Positions 12,015 through 22,982 of a DNA stretch of 64,000 bases are shown here, one piece after another. The notes under the pieces are model-generated. The model had not been told where the DNA came from. It was given only the letters and a program-made list of their open reading frames with translations, and ran no database searches. Within the stretch, counting starts at the first letter, position 1. Every line of letters starts with the position of its first letter. A program made the translations under genes and the position numbers. The DNA is from Fonsecaea monophora (taxonomy: Eukaryota > Ascomycota > Eurotiomycetes > Chaetothyriales > Herpotrichiellaceae), in NCBI RefSeq assembly GCF_001642475.1, contig NW_019173988.1:124001-188000 (forward strand). The letters run 5' to 3'.

Positions 12015-13831
12015 TCACAGAGCTCCTCCCAAGGCCTCAACTAGCCAAAGGGCCAGCCGCACCTTCAAGCCTACCCTTCTGTCAATCTTTGCGAGATCAT
12101 CCTGCGTTGCGACAGTCGCATCTCTCTGAAGGTTTTCCGTCTCTTCTTTCAGTCTGCGCTTGAGGCCTTCGTCGCCGGTCATGATCATCGCCCCGATTTC
12201 CAGATCAAGGCTGTAACTTCTTTTCGTGTAGTTGCTGCTCCCCACCACTGTAATGCTCGGTCCAGGCTCTTCGGCAACCTGACCTTCAGCGTCCAACTGA
12301 GGCGGGAGAGTGACCCAAAGGCCTTTTGCATGGTAGGTCATTCCTCCAGGTTCACCGACTGTGCCCCTTCTCCACTCCTTCAGTTGAATAACATCTTCTT
12401 TACCAGCAATGGACACGGTACGCAGGAAGCGTCGAGAAAGCAAAGTGTACGCCGCCGGTAGCATACCGCTTACTCCAGGACTGCCGTAGAAGCCGTTGGC
12501 CCACGGTGAGGCAGTTATCACCGTGCATGCCTTTTCGAAAGCTCTGAGGCCTGGTTGTACTGCGGACGGGCCTTCCGGAGCGGCTGCGATGAGGAGTTTG
12601 CAGATGTCTGGGTCGATATTAAAATATCCCGCCGTGAATGTCCAGGTTGACTTGTGTAATCGCTCATCCTCCGCAAGGTTCGTGAGTAGCTTAGTTATTG
12701 CAGGTTTCTCTGTGGAGGTATATTGTGCAAACTCATAATCGAGGAGGCCAATGTTCTTGGGCGCTCCAAGGAGGATGTCGAACTGGGCCAGCGGATAGAC
12801 GAAGGTCTTTTGCTGCGTGAACTCGACAGGGAACATCTTTTGTCTGGCCTTTTTGTGTATCAATGGTTCGAGGATTTCTTTGGCATATGCCTTGAATCTT
12901 TTGGTATGCCATAAAGGGTCGGGGTACCCCCGTTCATGAGGACTCAACAGTTCGAAACCGCCGGGACGCTTCTCGGACGGAACCAGGTGGTAGGACAGGT
13001 CGCAGACAGCCTCGTGAATAGCGCCATAAAAATCGGTGAGTTCTTTGGAAGAGAAAAGGTGGTACCGGTCAAGACGGTTGGTAAAGTAGTCATTGGATAG
13101 ATTGGCACTGAGTAACTGGGTCAGAACCTTGACACGAACCATAGTGAGCATTGACCATACCCTGAGAGCATTATTTCATCGTCAAAGCCATAGAGTTTCA
13201 TATGTTGCAAGCCCCATCCCTCGTTTATCCGCTTAGGCATGTACTTCTTCTTCCATCCATTCAGATTTGGGGTATGGAACATGGAGATGTGGACGCGGTC
13301 GGGGAATTGGACGGCCAACGGTGCCAGGAGGGTGCCGCATGATGGATTAGGATCCTCCCGAGTTCCTCGAAGTGCATCGGTGAGGATCGAAACCTCGAGG
13401 TTCGGATTATTCTCGAGCGCTTCCTTGAGGGTCTCGATGAGCTCGTGCTCGGTTTTGCCAATGTACAATGTAGACAGGTATATCCGCCGTTTTGCTCCTC
13501 TAATCTTGACCTGTAGCACACCTTAGCCGGCCGCTTCCCCTCCCCAGGCGCGTTATGTGTCTACCTTCAGGGTATCATAGAAAGCGGTGGGAGAGTCGAG
13601 GATCTGAATTTTGTCGGGGTCTATCTCGAATCGAGGGGCGACATGATCAAGCTGGGTGGCCACTCCGGCGAGAGGGTGTGTTGTCGGAGCAGGGACATTG
13701 CTGAAAGCCGACGACGAGGACGAGGAAAAGCGTCTGGAGACGAACTTCGTTGTCGGGCTGCGCTGAATGCAAGCTCTGGTCGTCCGACTGCAGCTGCGGA
13801 GGCCTCGCAATCCACAGCTCCTGGCAAACAT
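12015..13831 (-). CDS. PGS1: CDP-diacylglycerol--glycerol-3-phosphate 3-phosphatidyltransferase (PGP synthase), mitochondrial
   Basis: Makes phosphatidylglycerophosphate from CDP-diacylglycerol and glycerol-3-phosphate, the committed step to phosphatidylglycerol and cardiolipin in the mitochondrial inner membrane. Three exons (13565-13831, 13161-13510, 12015-13107) join at GT-AG sites to give 569 residues. The first 40 residues are rich in Arg and Ser with almost no acidic residues (MFARSCGLRGLRSCSR...), as in a mitochondrial presequence. The two phospholipase-D-type HKD motifs are present: HMKLYGFDDE near residue 191 and HAKGLWV near residue 464, the second followed by the conserved SNYTKRS. 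The intron at 13108-13160 falls just after HMKLYGFDDEIMLSG, and joining it restores SGANLSND. This PLD-type enzyme is the eukaryotic Pgs1 form, unlike bacterial PgsA. Confidence 0.95.
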
Positions 13832-14779
13832 GTCCGTTCAGAGGCAAAAGATGGTCACAGCCTGTCACCTTTGACGCTGTTGATACCTCTCAATTTGGCC
13901 CATTTTATAGAAAGGTCTTGTTGGGTAATGGCGGATCACTCAATGCGTACTTGAATACCTCTGCGCACGTTCCCGACATTATTTCTTGTCGATCTCCAAC
14001 GATGTTGTCATTGCTTGGCGCCATTGACTTGCCTGTTACACATTAAGATCAATAGTAATAGCCTTGTCTGTCTTCTAATCCTTTGACCTTGTTGACGAGG
14101 CCCATCTACTTTTTTAGAAAAAAAAAACAGCTGTCTGTGTAAAATCAGAGCAATGTTCGCATTGAAAATAGAATGACACATTCCACATCGAATCCGAAGA
14201 TCAATAGAGTCCTTACTGCCCTGTGGACCACAATTGGGGTACCCAGGATGAGACCTGATTGCAATCTGACACACACTCTCTCTTCATTCTCATACAGCGT
14301 CTTGTACACCACCCAAGCCTCAAGGATCCCCGGCAGTCACCCAGGTACTGGCTCTTAGCTGGATCAGCCGCCAGACTCAGCGCACTCTTTGACGGGGCCT
14401 CTCCTCCGACCCTCACACATGTATGTCCATACTCACGAATCATCCGCCGTTATGCAGGCATGGCTGGCCGAGCTAGGTAATCTTCGCCTGGTCACTCAAA
14501 GCTGCAACCACATGCCGACGGGTCCTGGCAGCCACAGGTATCGAATTCATCCTCGGGGAGAGGCCCAGCGTCCTTCACCGCGACAACCATCCACGGATCT
14601 TGACAAAACAGGTCAGTGACAATCGGCTTGAAAACATTGAGATATACAAACAGTCATAATCATCGCCCATATTCAGACACAGAATATCCCATACACGGTC
14701 TGCAACGCTCGGCGTGTCTATGAACCCATCTGTGTTGGCGATACAGCTACGCAGTATCATAGCGTCGCAAACGTGTAAG
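13832..14779. other. Intergenic, no gene seen
   Basis: Promoter side of PGS1 and 3' side of the small minus-strand gene that follows. A minus-strand frame at 14575-14871 overlaps the last exon of that gene in another frame. It could be an alternative 3' end but lacks features of its own. Confidence 0.4.
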
Positions 14780-15722
14780 TCACAAGGATCCGCAGGCCTC
14801 TTGAAGATGCGGATATTCTCGGGCTGTGTGGAAAGAAAACCCCATTCGAAGGGGAAACTGGGAGGAGTCATAATATTGACGTTGACTCATGGAGTTCTCA
14901 GTATCACATCAATGGGACATGCGAGGGTTTTGATGGCTTACCGGTGACAATAGCCCAGTGTGGAGATATGCTAGGTCCCTCATCGTAACCATATAGCTTT
15001 GCCCCAGCGGAACGAACCAACTCTTTACACTCCTCGTCGGCCTCGACCTTCCAAATAGTCTGGTAAAGGTGAGCCAGTCAGCGTGCATAGAACGCATAGA
15101 ACTGGCATATTGATGGCATGAGGATTGTGATGTGAGCTTTGAAACCCGTGGGTTCAACGACGTACACTCTCGAATCCTTCACCCGCTTTAATATGGTACT
15201 AGAAATCTAAAGTCAGTTGGCGTCACACGAGGGGCTGGGTGAATTTCCGCAAAGACACTCACGATCTTACGCAGGTAACTCCCCTGATTGTAGACAACGA
15301 AATCCACGCGATCGGCAGAGATGAGCTCAAGATCTCTCGGCTCGATCGGTGCATCACGAAACCACGCCGAAGGATTGCTGCGGAGCAAGGTAACGGCCAT
15401 CCTGGTTCTCAAAGGCAGATCTGCCATCTTCAAGGGCCTCTTAACAGGAAATTAAGAGCGACAAGAGTAACAACTTCAGTCTTTGTGAAACCTGGAGAGG
15501 AGTAGGGGAGGGAGAAAGATTTGAAGAGATGATTGAATTTGGCAGAGCTGTGGTGGTCATGTGAAGTGAAAGATGGTTGAGCGACTTCCTCGTCTCTGTT
15601 TCTCTGCTGGGTTGCGCCTTCCCAGTCACTGGCCGGCTCCTTCCTCGATACATCCATGGCTTCATCATGCAGGGTAAGCTGCAACCAGGTAGACTCACGA
15701 TGCTGATACAATAGTCTGGCAT
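14780..15722 (-). CDS. Small five-exon gene, unrecognised
   Basis: I reconstruct a 131-residue protein from five short exons: 15699-15722, 15263-15439, 15166-15198, 14942-15059 and 14780-14823. Every junction is GT-AG and the frame stays open through all four introns, which is unlikely by chance. The protein is acidic, with no signal peptide or membrane segment. Readable blocks are SAWFRDAPIEPRDLELISAD (exon 2) and IWKVEADEECKELVRSAGAK followed by YGYDEGPSISPHWAIVT (exon 4). I do not recognise the family. The first exon encodes only eight residues before a 259-base intron, so an alternative start at the internal ATG at 15427 (MADLPLRTRM) is possible, and the last exon is the least certain. 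Transcript data would settle the exon ends. Confidence 0.45.
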
Positions 15723-16241
15723 CTTCACTCCATCTGCGCGTTCATTTCAACCAAAGTTGTAGCAAGCACATGGGATTCCATCTAGGCAGGCTCGTTCTTT
15801 TCAAAGGAGTCTGTTCGATCAGCTTGCAAGCAAGCACGCTTCTATCTTTCCCTTTAAGCTCCTGCGGCGTCGAGCGTTTCACTCCTTCTATCCATCCTCT
15901 GTGCCCCCCTCCAGGCTATCACGCACAAATGCAGTGTGTAGCTACCCAAAGACGGTTGTTGAGATAGATCATTAATGGAACGGTTATATGCCGCTTTGAA
16001 CGGATGCTGCCTGACCCCGATGTCACATAAAGCGGCATCACACCTGAACCAAAGGAGTCCCGCCGTCCACTTGGCGCATTCGCCTGAGGCCAACACAAGC
16101 CAACATCCACTTCCTCACCAGGACAGTTGTCGAAGCGGTGTGCTCGTGGCTGGTGAAGAAATGGAAATATAATGAGCTGTCACAGATGATCCCCTCGAGG
16201 TCGGCATCTCAGTTAGAGATCGCCAATGGACTGCGCTGAAA
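15723..16241. promoter_or_regulatory. Divergent intergenic region upstream of SLP1
   Basis: A 519-base gap between the start of the minus-strand five-exon gene and the plus-strand SLP1 gene. It should hold promoters for both. An ATG at 16226 lies 16 bases before the SLP1 start in a different frame and opens a reading frame to 16474 that overlaps the start codon. It could reduce SLP1 translation if the transcript begins upstream of it. Confidence 0.4.
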
Positions 16242-18962
16242 ATGCGACTTCCGAAGCCAGGTTTACTCCTTTTCGTCACCCTCGTTGCGAGTACTTCGAT
16301 TCCATTCACGACCTTGACGTCTTCCACTTGTCCTTTTCGTACAGTAAATTACATTACCCACAGTCTCCCTCAGCAATGTCTTGCGTCGACTCGAAAGGCC
16401 AACATCACCTCCACGACGGTCGAAACCGCCACCTCTCCCAGCGGGGTGCACGCAGTTCCTACATCTTCTCCTGATGACTATTACGCAGAAGATTCCTCCC
16501 TCTCGGTTCCGTCCACTGTCCAGTTGTCATCCTCGATAGATTCTTCGGTTCACCCCGTGCACACATCGCAGGACCAGTCGGCTTTGGGTCCTCCCCAGAC
16601 AGAAAGGTATGGTTCTTCTTCCGGGACAGATCCCGATCAGCCGGAGGACGAGTCCCCCCTCGAAGACGGAAAGTTTCTCTCTTTTGAGGACTGGAAACGA
16701 GAAAATCTGAAAAAGTCGGGTCAATCTGAACATATTGGAAAAGGGCCTGGAATTGAAGGTCGAGAGCCGAGGAGGAGAACCGCGTCTCTTCGAGATTCTC
16801 TAGATTCGTTGGGGGACGACGCCGAAATAGATTTGGACTTCTCTGGCTTTGTCTCTGACACCCTTGAACCTCCAAATCAGGATCAACCCAGAGTGCAGCA
16901 GGAAATTCGCGACAGTTCTGCCAAGATCGAACTGGGACACGCTCCGAGAGCCGGCGCGAGGAGTAAAGATGCTGGCACAACCTGCAAAGAACGATTCAAC
17001 TATGCCTCATTTGATTGTGCAGCCAACGTTCTGAAGACCAATCCAGAAGCCAAAAGCGCTTCAGCGGTACTGGGAAATAACAAGGATTCTTATATGCTAA
17101 ACGAGTGCTCTGCCCAGAACAAATTCTTGATCCTGGAACTGTGCGACGATATATCGATCGACACTATTGTGCTGGCCAACTTCGAATTCTTCAGCTCGAC
17201 TTTCCATACTTTTCGAGTAAGCGTGTCCGACAAATACCCAGTCAAAACCGACAAGTGGAAGACTCTAGGTACTTTTGAAGCTCGAAACACCCGTGAGGTG
17301 CAGGCGTTTCTGGTTGAGAATCCTGTCATATGGGCACGGTATCTACGCATCGAGTTCCTTACTCATTATGGGAATGAGTTCTACTGCCCGATCAGTCTCG
17401 TCAGAGTTCATGGGACAACAATGCTGGAGGAGTACAAACACGATCTCGAATCAATCCAAATGGAGGATGAAGGCAAAGTGGAGCAGGAAGGTGCCGACAG
17501 TGCAGACGAGGATAGACTTGTACCGGAAGCGGTGGCTGAACAGCTTTTGACCGACAGTGACACTCTCGATGAGTCTGTCCGCACTGCCGCATCTGATTCA
17601 TCCCTGGTGCAGGATCATCGCCTCGATCAGACCCAAACCCCAGACGTCGAAGATACCCAAGACGCAGTTTCCACCTCTCCGGTGCTTTCGTCTCAAAAGG
17701 TCAATGGCTTAAGTGACCAAAACGATACATCCAGCACGTGTGAGACTACGAAGGGCTGTGCTAGAACAACCCCCGATGCTCTTGATGGCCAGGATATTAC
17801 TCAATCGTCTGACACAGAAGCTATAAAACTTACTGCAGATGTTCTAACCCCCAGTTCCTTGGGGTCAAGCCACGTCACAACGGCAGCGGTGGATGGGTCA
17901 ATCTCAACCTCCAAATCTGATCTTATTGTCGACTCAACAGCGACCAATGCTTCATCGTCACCACCCGGCACCAACAGTTCGAAAACACCCGCGTCCGTCA
18001 CGCAGTCGTCCCACCCAGCTCCAACGATGCAAGAATCATTTTTCAAGTCGGTTCAGAAGCGCCTGCAAACACTTGAATCGAATTCCTCCTTGTCCCTTCA
18101 GTATATAGAAGATCAGTCTCGCGCGCTTCGAGATGCATTCCACAAAGTGGAACAGAGACAACTGGCCAAAACAACCTCTTTCCTCGAACATCTAAATACT
18201 ACGGTCCTCAATGAACTCCGAGAATTCCGCCAGCAATACGACCAATTGTGGCAGTCCACGGTTATAGAGCTTGAGATGCAACGCGAACGCTACCAGCAGG
18301 AAAACATTGCCATCAATGCGCGGCTCGGTGTGCTTGCGGACGAGGTCATCTTTCAGAAGCGAATGTCCTTTCTGCAATTGCTTCTAATCTTGATCTGTCT
18401 TGGATTGGTGCTGTTCTCCAAGGGCAATGTGAACAGCTACCTTGAGCTACCACTAGTACAAAGTGTCTTGTCCAGATCTCCGAGTTCACGATTTGTGAAT
18501 GTCACCAGCCCCGACACACCCTCACAGAACTCCCCCGTCTCGAGATCCAACTCCGCGAGTGCAGTGCAACGGCGTCTGGGTATTTTGAAGGGCCACCGGC
18601 GTTTCCCTTCGGAGGACTCGGCTGACAATAGCTTGAGTCCGACTGATTTGTACTCACCACCAACGCCTGTTAGCTTCGGCGACCCTTCATCTGATGGCGA
18701 CGACAAAGAGGACAATGGCAGGCTCGGAGATCCCCAATTCGATCCCAGCTTGATTGAGCGACCTAGTACGAGCCCGCCGGTGCTTACAGGGGCGGAAAAC
18801 CCGAGTGACTCAGAGCCTAACCAAGAGATCATGGACGAGTCCATTGATAACGTGCTTCTTGGTTCGTCGGCGGGTAGCAGACAACCCAAACCACCTATCG
18901 TCCTTGTCGAAGATGCCACGCCTCCCCCCAAACATCTAAAGTGGCAGCTACCGGAGAGCTAA
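16242..18962 (+). CDS. SLP1: SUN-domain ER membrane protein, Slp1/SUCO type
   Basis: A 906-residue type I membrane protein in one exon. An N-terminal signal peptide (MRLPKPGLLLFVTLVAST) is followed by a Ser/Thr-rich luminal region holding the SFEDWKREN motif found next to SUN domains of this group. The SUN domain spans about residues 245-395: CKERFNYASFDCAANVLKTN, then the NKDSYMLNECSAQNKFLILEL block and WARYLRIEFLTHYGNEFYCP near its end. A coiled-coil stretch (about 600-700, QKRLQTLESNSSLSLQYIED) precedes one membrane segment (LLLILICLGLVLFS, near 710-725) and a Ser/Pro-rich cytosolic tail. Yeast Slp1 works with Emp65 to protect soluble ER proteins from degradation and affects Mps3 localisation; mammalian SUCO is the relative. 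This is not a LINC-complex SUN protein, because the domain is mid-protein rather than C-terminal. Confidence 0.93.
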   Translation: MRLPKPGLLLFVTLVASTSIPFTTLTSSTCPFRTVNYITHSLPQQCLASTRKANITSTTVETATSPSGVHAVPTSSPDDYYAEDSSLSVPSTVQLSSSIDSSVHPVHTSQDQSALGPPQTERYGSSSGTDPDQPEDESPLEDGKFLSFEDWKRENLKKSGQSEHIGKGPGIEGREPRRRTASLRDSLDSLGDDAEIDLDFSGFVSDTLEPPNQDQPRVQQEIRDSSAKIELGHAPRAGARSKDAGTTCKERFNYASFDCAANVLKTNPEAKSASAVLGNNKDSYMLNECSAQNKFLILELCDDISIDTIVLANFEFFSSTFHTFRVSVSDKYPVKTDKWKTLGTFEARNTREVQAFLVENPVIWARYLRIEFLTHYGNEFYCPISLVRVHGTTMLEEYKHDLESIQMEDEGKVEQEGADSADEDRLVPEAVAEQLLTDSDTLDESVRTAASDSSLVQDHRLDQTQTPDVEDTQDAVSTSPVLSSQKVNGLSDQNDTSSTCETTKGCARTTPDALDGQDITQSSDTEAIKLTADVLTPSSLGSSHVTTAAVDGSISTSKSDLIVDSTATNASSSPPGTNSSKTPASVTQSSHPAPTMQESFFKSVQKRLQTLESNSSLSLQYIEDQSRALRDAFHKVEQRQLAKTTSFLEHLNTTVLNELREFRQQYDQLWQSTVIELEMQRERYQQENIAINARLGVLADEVIFQKRMSFLQLLLILICLGLVLFSKGNVNSYLELPLVQSVLSRSPSSRFVNVTSPDTPSQNSPVSRSNSASAVQRRLGILKGHRRFPSEDSADNSLSPTDLYSPPTPVSFGDPSSDGDDKEDNGRLGDPQFDPSLIERPSTSPPVLTGAENPSDSEPNQEIMDESIDNVLLGSSAGSRQPKPPIVLVEDATPPPKHLKWQLPES

Positions 18963-20317
18963 AGATGTTTGGGAGCTTTCGCGGCGCAGGGTGTGGGACA
19001 TGGTCAGATCCTTCCACCCTGATGTCAATGGATCACGTCTCGTTGACCTATGGTTCTCGGGGACCACAGGGCGCATTAAACGCAGCTCATGACGACAAAC
19101 AAAGTCCAGTCAAGCGCATGCACCTGCTGAGAGACCTCTCTGGTCTCAATCTGCACCCTTCTCCTATGCTCATGGAATTCCTCTCAAAGCAGCCCAGTCT
19201 TCTACAAAAATGCCAAGTATGGGGAAATGCCTGGAGTGTTCTAGATCAAGCAGGATAAATCATCGGAGGGCTCCCGATCTACCCAATGGTGTTCATGGGA
19301 ACACGCTCAGGAGGGCATCTTACCCCTTTATGCAGGAGCAAGGTGAAGAGCATGCTGACCAAGCATATGTAACATAGTCTTCCTATCTCTGGTGTAGGAC
19401 AAAAAGACCGAACGATAGCCATATAATGAACATGACTCAGAAGACGAAGATGGTGCGGAGATATGCATCTCTCCTACAAGATGGGGTGGAGAGAGTTACT
19501 GTGTAGCCGTTGACACAAACGTCAGTCTCTGGCACCGGTTAACTGCAACATGTTGATCGACCAGTAGTGAATGCTATTAGCTAAAACTTGTACTTAGAAA
19601 CTGACCTGTATCTGGACAGCCTCTTGTGAGTTTTCTCTGAGCATCATAATTGACGCTTGGCAGCTCCCAGTTGCGTAATGCCCCCTGTGCTTGTACAGCC
19701 TTGCACAGCCTTGTGCATTCACTAGGGCAAAACATGATTGGCTGAACGTACTTGCCTTGTCAGTCGATATCCACGTGGACTTCCTCCCGCCTTCGTATCG
19801 GCGTCGTTACCTGAATCAAGAGTGACAAGTCATATTATCTAGAGTGGCACCAACGGTCACTCGCAGAGGTCTGTTACAAAATAACTATTATATCAGCGTC
19901 TTCAATATCATTGCGATCGGAACCATGTTCGGGATGGTAGCCGAGATTCGCCAGCAACTCCCTCTTCCGGACAATCATTTCTCCGCTACCGGCATCTGCA
20001 TCCGTTACATCAACAACGACCCTTTCACCCTTTCTACCACGATTTCCCCCGTTGTTCCCCACGCGATCTGCAGACGAGATGGATGAGGGTGTGTCACAAC
20101 TTGTCCACAGCTCACCGAATATGTGTTGGTTGAACTGTATTCCTCCGCTTCCCCCTCCCAAGACCCGATGGATCGGATGTGTTGTACAGGCAAGTTGGAT
20201 TTGATCCCGAAGCAAATGTGAATCGAGATTGAAATAAGTCCTTGTCATCCGGTTCTGGTGAAATGTCTGGTCATTTCGACAGAATCTTCTCGTTCCATAC
20301 TATTGCAGCTGCTGGAA
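18963..20317. other. Intergenic, no convincing gene
   Basis: Lies between two plus-strand genes. A 124-codon minus-strand frame with an ATG at 20248 (ending at 19874) is the longest; its Gly/Asp-rich sequence shows no motif, and I do not call it. The last few hundred bases should hold the sugar transporter promoter. Confidence 0.4.
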
Positions 20318-21936
20318 ATGTCCAGGCTCAATCTCTACATTGCTGCCGCTGTTGCAGCCTCGACCGGTTCACTGTTTGGCTACTCGGTCGGCTTCGTGGG
20401 AGGACTGCTGGTATTGCCTTCGTTCCTTGGCCATTTCCACCTTGATGTCCTTCCAGCGGCCGAACTCGCACGTGCTCAATCACTTGTTGTCTCGTCGTGG
20501 ATTGTTGGTGCCTTCTTCGGCGTACCAACCGGCATCCCTATTTGCTCTCGTTATGGCCGGAAGGCATGTTTCATCTTCAGTGCTGCTCTGTATGTCCTTG
20601 GGACTGCATTGCAGGTGATCAACGCTGGATCAGCCCTGTGGCTGTTTGAGGTCGGGAGATTTCTAAACGGCTACGGGGTTGGCGCTGGCACGCTGGTTTC
20701 GCCCATTTAGTATGTCTACTTTGCATCCATTGTCCGACATCCCCCGCTGACCATGATTGCAGTATTTCGGAGATCGCGACACCGTCCAACAGAGGCATAC
20801 TGATGTCCAGCTTCCAAGTCGTGATCCAAGGCAGCGCTGTGATCGGCTTCTGGGGAGCATATGCTGCGAACGCTGCGATTACAGACACTTCGGATCTACA
20901 ATGGCAGATTCCGGTTGCCATTCAACTTTTTCCAGGTATCATTCTCCTTCTGGGGACATTTTATATCAAAGAAACACCGCAATACCTGGCTACCCTGAAT
21001 AATCTCGAGTTGGTGGAGGATTCATTGTGCTGGTTTCGAGGATTGCCCCCAACAGACGTGGCTATGAAGCGAGAAGCCTTCGAAATCTCCCTCACCGTGC
21101 TCTCTGGACTACGTCGACAAGCGATTCATAAAACACACTTTCTCCGCGAAGCGCTCAGTGCCCCAATTCGCAAGCGCTTGGTCGTCGGAGTCGGTCTGTT
21201 CGTCGTACAGAACATGTCAGGCATGGTCGCGCTAAACTATTACGTGGCAGTCATATTTCTAAAAGCAGGATTCAAGAGTGTGTCGGCGTCTCTGTTTCTG
21301 ACTGGGATATTCGGGTTTGTCAAACTCGTTGCCGCCCTTCTCTTCATGTTCCTCTGTGTGCGCATCTACGGCAACCGCTTCTGGCTCCTGTGGGGAACCG
21401 GCGTCTGCGCCGTATCGATGTTTGTGCTGGGGTACTGTACAGCAACCATGTCTGATCCATCAGATGGCGGTAGCATCCCGTCTGTCGTTCGCGCCACGTT
21501 TTGCATTCTGAGTGTATACGTGTACGCAGTCGCATTCGGGGTGTCGAGCGGGCCTATTCCCTGGAACGTGTGCAGCGAGATCTTCCCTTCGTACATCAAC
21601 GCGCAGTGCTGCGCAGTCACGACATGCACGCAGTGGTTGTTTCAGGTCGTTGTGGCGGCCATCACGCCTCTCCTCCTCGCCTCCATTGGCCCAATGACCT
21701 TTGTCTTCTACGGCCTCTGCAACGTCCTAGGAATGGCATTCTACTACTTTTGCGTGCCGGAGACGAGAGGAGTTCCGTTGGGGAAAGAAATGAGTCGCGT
21801 TTTTGGTCACGAGGACGTCAAATACGGGGTTTACGATGGAGTGGTGGAGCAAGTGGAGGATGCTGACGACGATGAGACGCCTTTGCTTGGTTCGGAGAGA
21901 AAGAGGAGGCGAAGCTCGATTGCCATTGTGGTATAG
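20318..21936 (+). CDS. Major facilitator, sugar-porter-like transporter with altered signatures
   Basis: A 12-helix transporter of 521 residues from two exons, 20318-20709 and 20763-21936; the GT-AG intron restores SPIYISEIATPSNRG. Sugar-porter features are the loop RYGRKACF, GRFLNGYGVGAG and the PETRGVPLGKEM end motif (family form PETKG). Several signatures are altered: the first-helix motif is FGYSVGFVGG where sugar porters usually have GYD.G.IGG, so the conserved aspartate is Ser; and the mid-loop P.SPR(W/Y)L is KETPQYL. Those changes argue for a substrate other than hexose, but this is inference. The ATG at 20318 (MSRLNLYIAAAVAAS) is chosen because it opens directly into helix 1; frame-matched upstream codons add no recognisable sequence. 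It is convergent with the hydrolase gene, with only 71 bases between stops, and both may serve one catabolic task. Confidence 0.9.
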
Positions 21937-22007
21937 CCTGTGTTCTACGCTTCTCTGGCGTTGTGGCTCCGCCTCTTCCTGCCTTTTTTACAGGAGAGAT
22001 GATTCTT

Positions 22008-22982
22008 TTACAGCTTGGAGATGAATTTGATCCTGTTCGCCACCGCCGTCTTGGCCGTCGATATCTTGGGCGCGAATGACTCAAAGCTATGAGGCAGGCC
22101 GGGATAGACGTGCATCTCGAGCGGGATACCCGCCTCGGCGTGTCGTGCCGCGTACTTGATGTTCTCGTCCCTGAAGATGTCCAGGTCCGGCACGTCGATG
22201 TACACGGGCGGGAGGTCCGCCACGGAGGAGACCCGCGCCGGGGCGGCCCAGGGCGAGACGTCGGCGGTGAGGTTGCCGGCCTTTTCGCGACCGATGTACG
22301 CCGCCCAGCCCGTGAGGTTGTCGTCGGGGGTCCAGGTGTGGAGGCCCATGGCGGCCTCGTAGCGGCCCTTGTTGCGATCGTCGAGCATGGCATTGACGAG
22401 CACCTGCCGGGCCAGCGGCGGGTCGAGCTTCCTGTCCCGCGCCATGATGGCGACCCCGGCCGCGAGTCCCCCACCCGCAGAGTCGCCCATGATGGCGATT
22501 CGGGCAGGGTCGACGCCCAATTCCGCAGCGCCTCGGGGGGAGTGCACCCACTTGAGCGCCGCGTAGCAGTCCTCGATGGGCGTCGGGAAGGGATACTCGG
22601 GCGGCGATCTGTACTCGACCGCGAAGAACGGGACGCCCCCCTGCGTCACGTAACTCTGGATCATCTTGCGGTAAAGCGGGACGCTGAGGCAGAAATACCC
22701 TCCGCCGTGGGTGTACACGACTGCCGCCGACGGTGTCGCAGCGGAACCCTTTTTCGCAAAGCGGTGGACGTTGATCTCGACGCCGTCAAACGACGCGACC
22801 TTGAAGACCGTCTCCTCGACGTCGTCGACTTCGGGCCAGTTCTTCATCAGGCCCGCCCACATGCCGTCGATGCCGGCGCGGCGCGGGGCGACTTCGTAAG
22901 GTGGATGTTTTGGCGCCGCGGCCATGGCGGGCAGCATGGGCTCGATGGCCTGGTGGTATTCCGGGTCGTATTCGTAGGGCAT
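22008..22982 (-). CDS. Alpha/beta hydrolase, HSL-type esterase, with C-terminal SKL
   Basis: A 324-residue single-exon esterase of the hormone-sensitive-lipase group (abhydrolase_3). Visible are the oxyanion motif THGGGYF (HGGG at 92-95), nucleophile elbow GDSAGG with Ser168, the acidic region DVPDLDIFRDE near 263-273 and catalytic His298 in LPHSF. These enzymes cut short-chain carboxyl esters or lactones. There is no signal peptide. The last three residues are Ser-Lys-Leu, the textbook PTS1, preceded by basic and hydrophobic residues (NRIKFISKL), so a peroxisomal matrix location is expected. The gene is GC-rich in third positions and therefore has a long open frame on the opposite strand, which I treat as a shadow. 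It is convergent with the sugar-porter-like gene. Confidence 0.93.
   Translation of the reverse strand: MPYEYDPEYHQAIEPMLPAMAAAPKHPPYEVAPRRAGIDGMWAGLMKNWPEVDDVEETVFKVASFDGVEINVHRFAKKGSAATPSAAVVYTHGGGYFCLSVPLYRKMIQSYVTQGGVPFFAVEYRSPPEYPFPTPIEDCYAALKWVHSPRGAAELGVDPARIAIMGDSAGGGLAAGVAIMARDRKLDPPLARQVLVNAMLDDRNKGRYEAAMGLHTWTPDDNLTGWAAYIGREKAGNLTADVSPWAAPARVSSVADLPPVYIDVPDLDIFRDENIKYAARHAEAGIPLEMHVYPGLPHSFESFAPKISTAKTAVANRIKFISKL

Noticed and set aside
19874..20248. 124-codon minus-strand frame with ATG, next to the sugar-porter-like gene
   Set aside because: No motif, Gly/Asp-rich low-complexity sequence and no splice or context support. Conservation data would be needed to call it.
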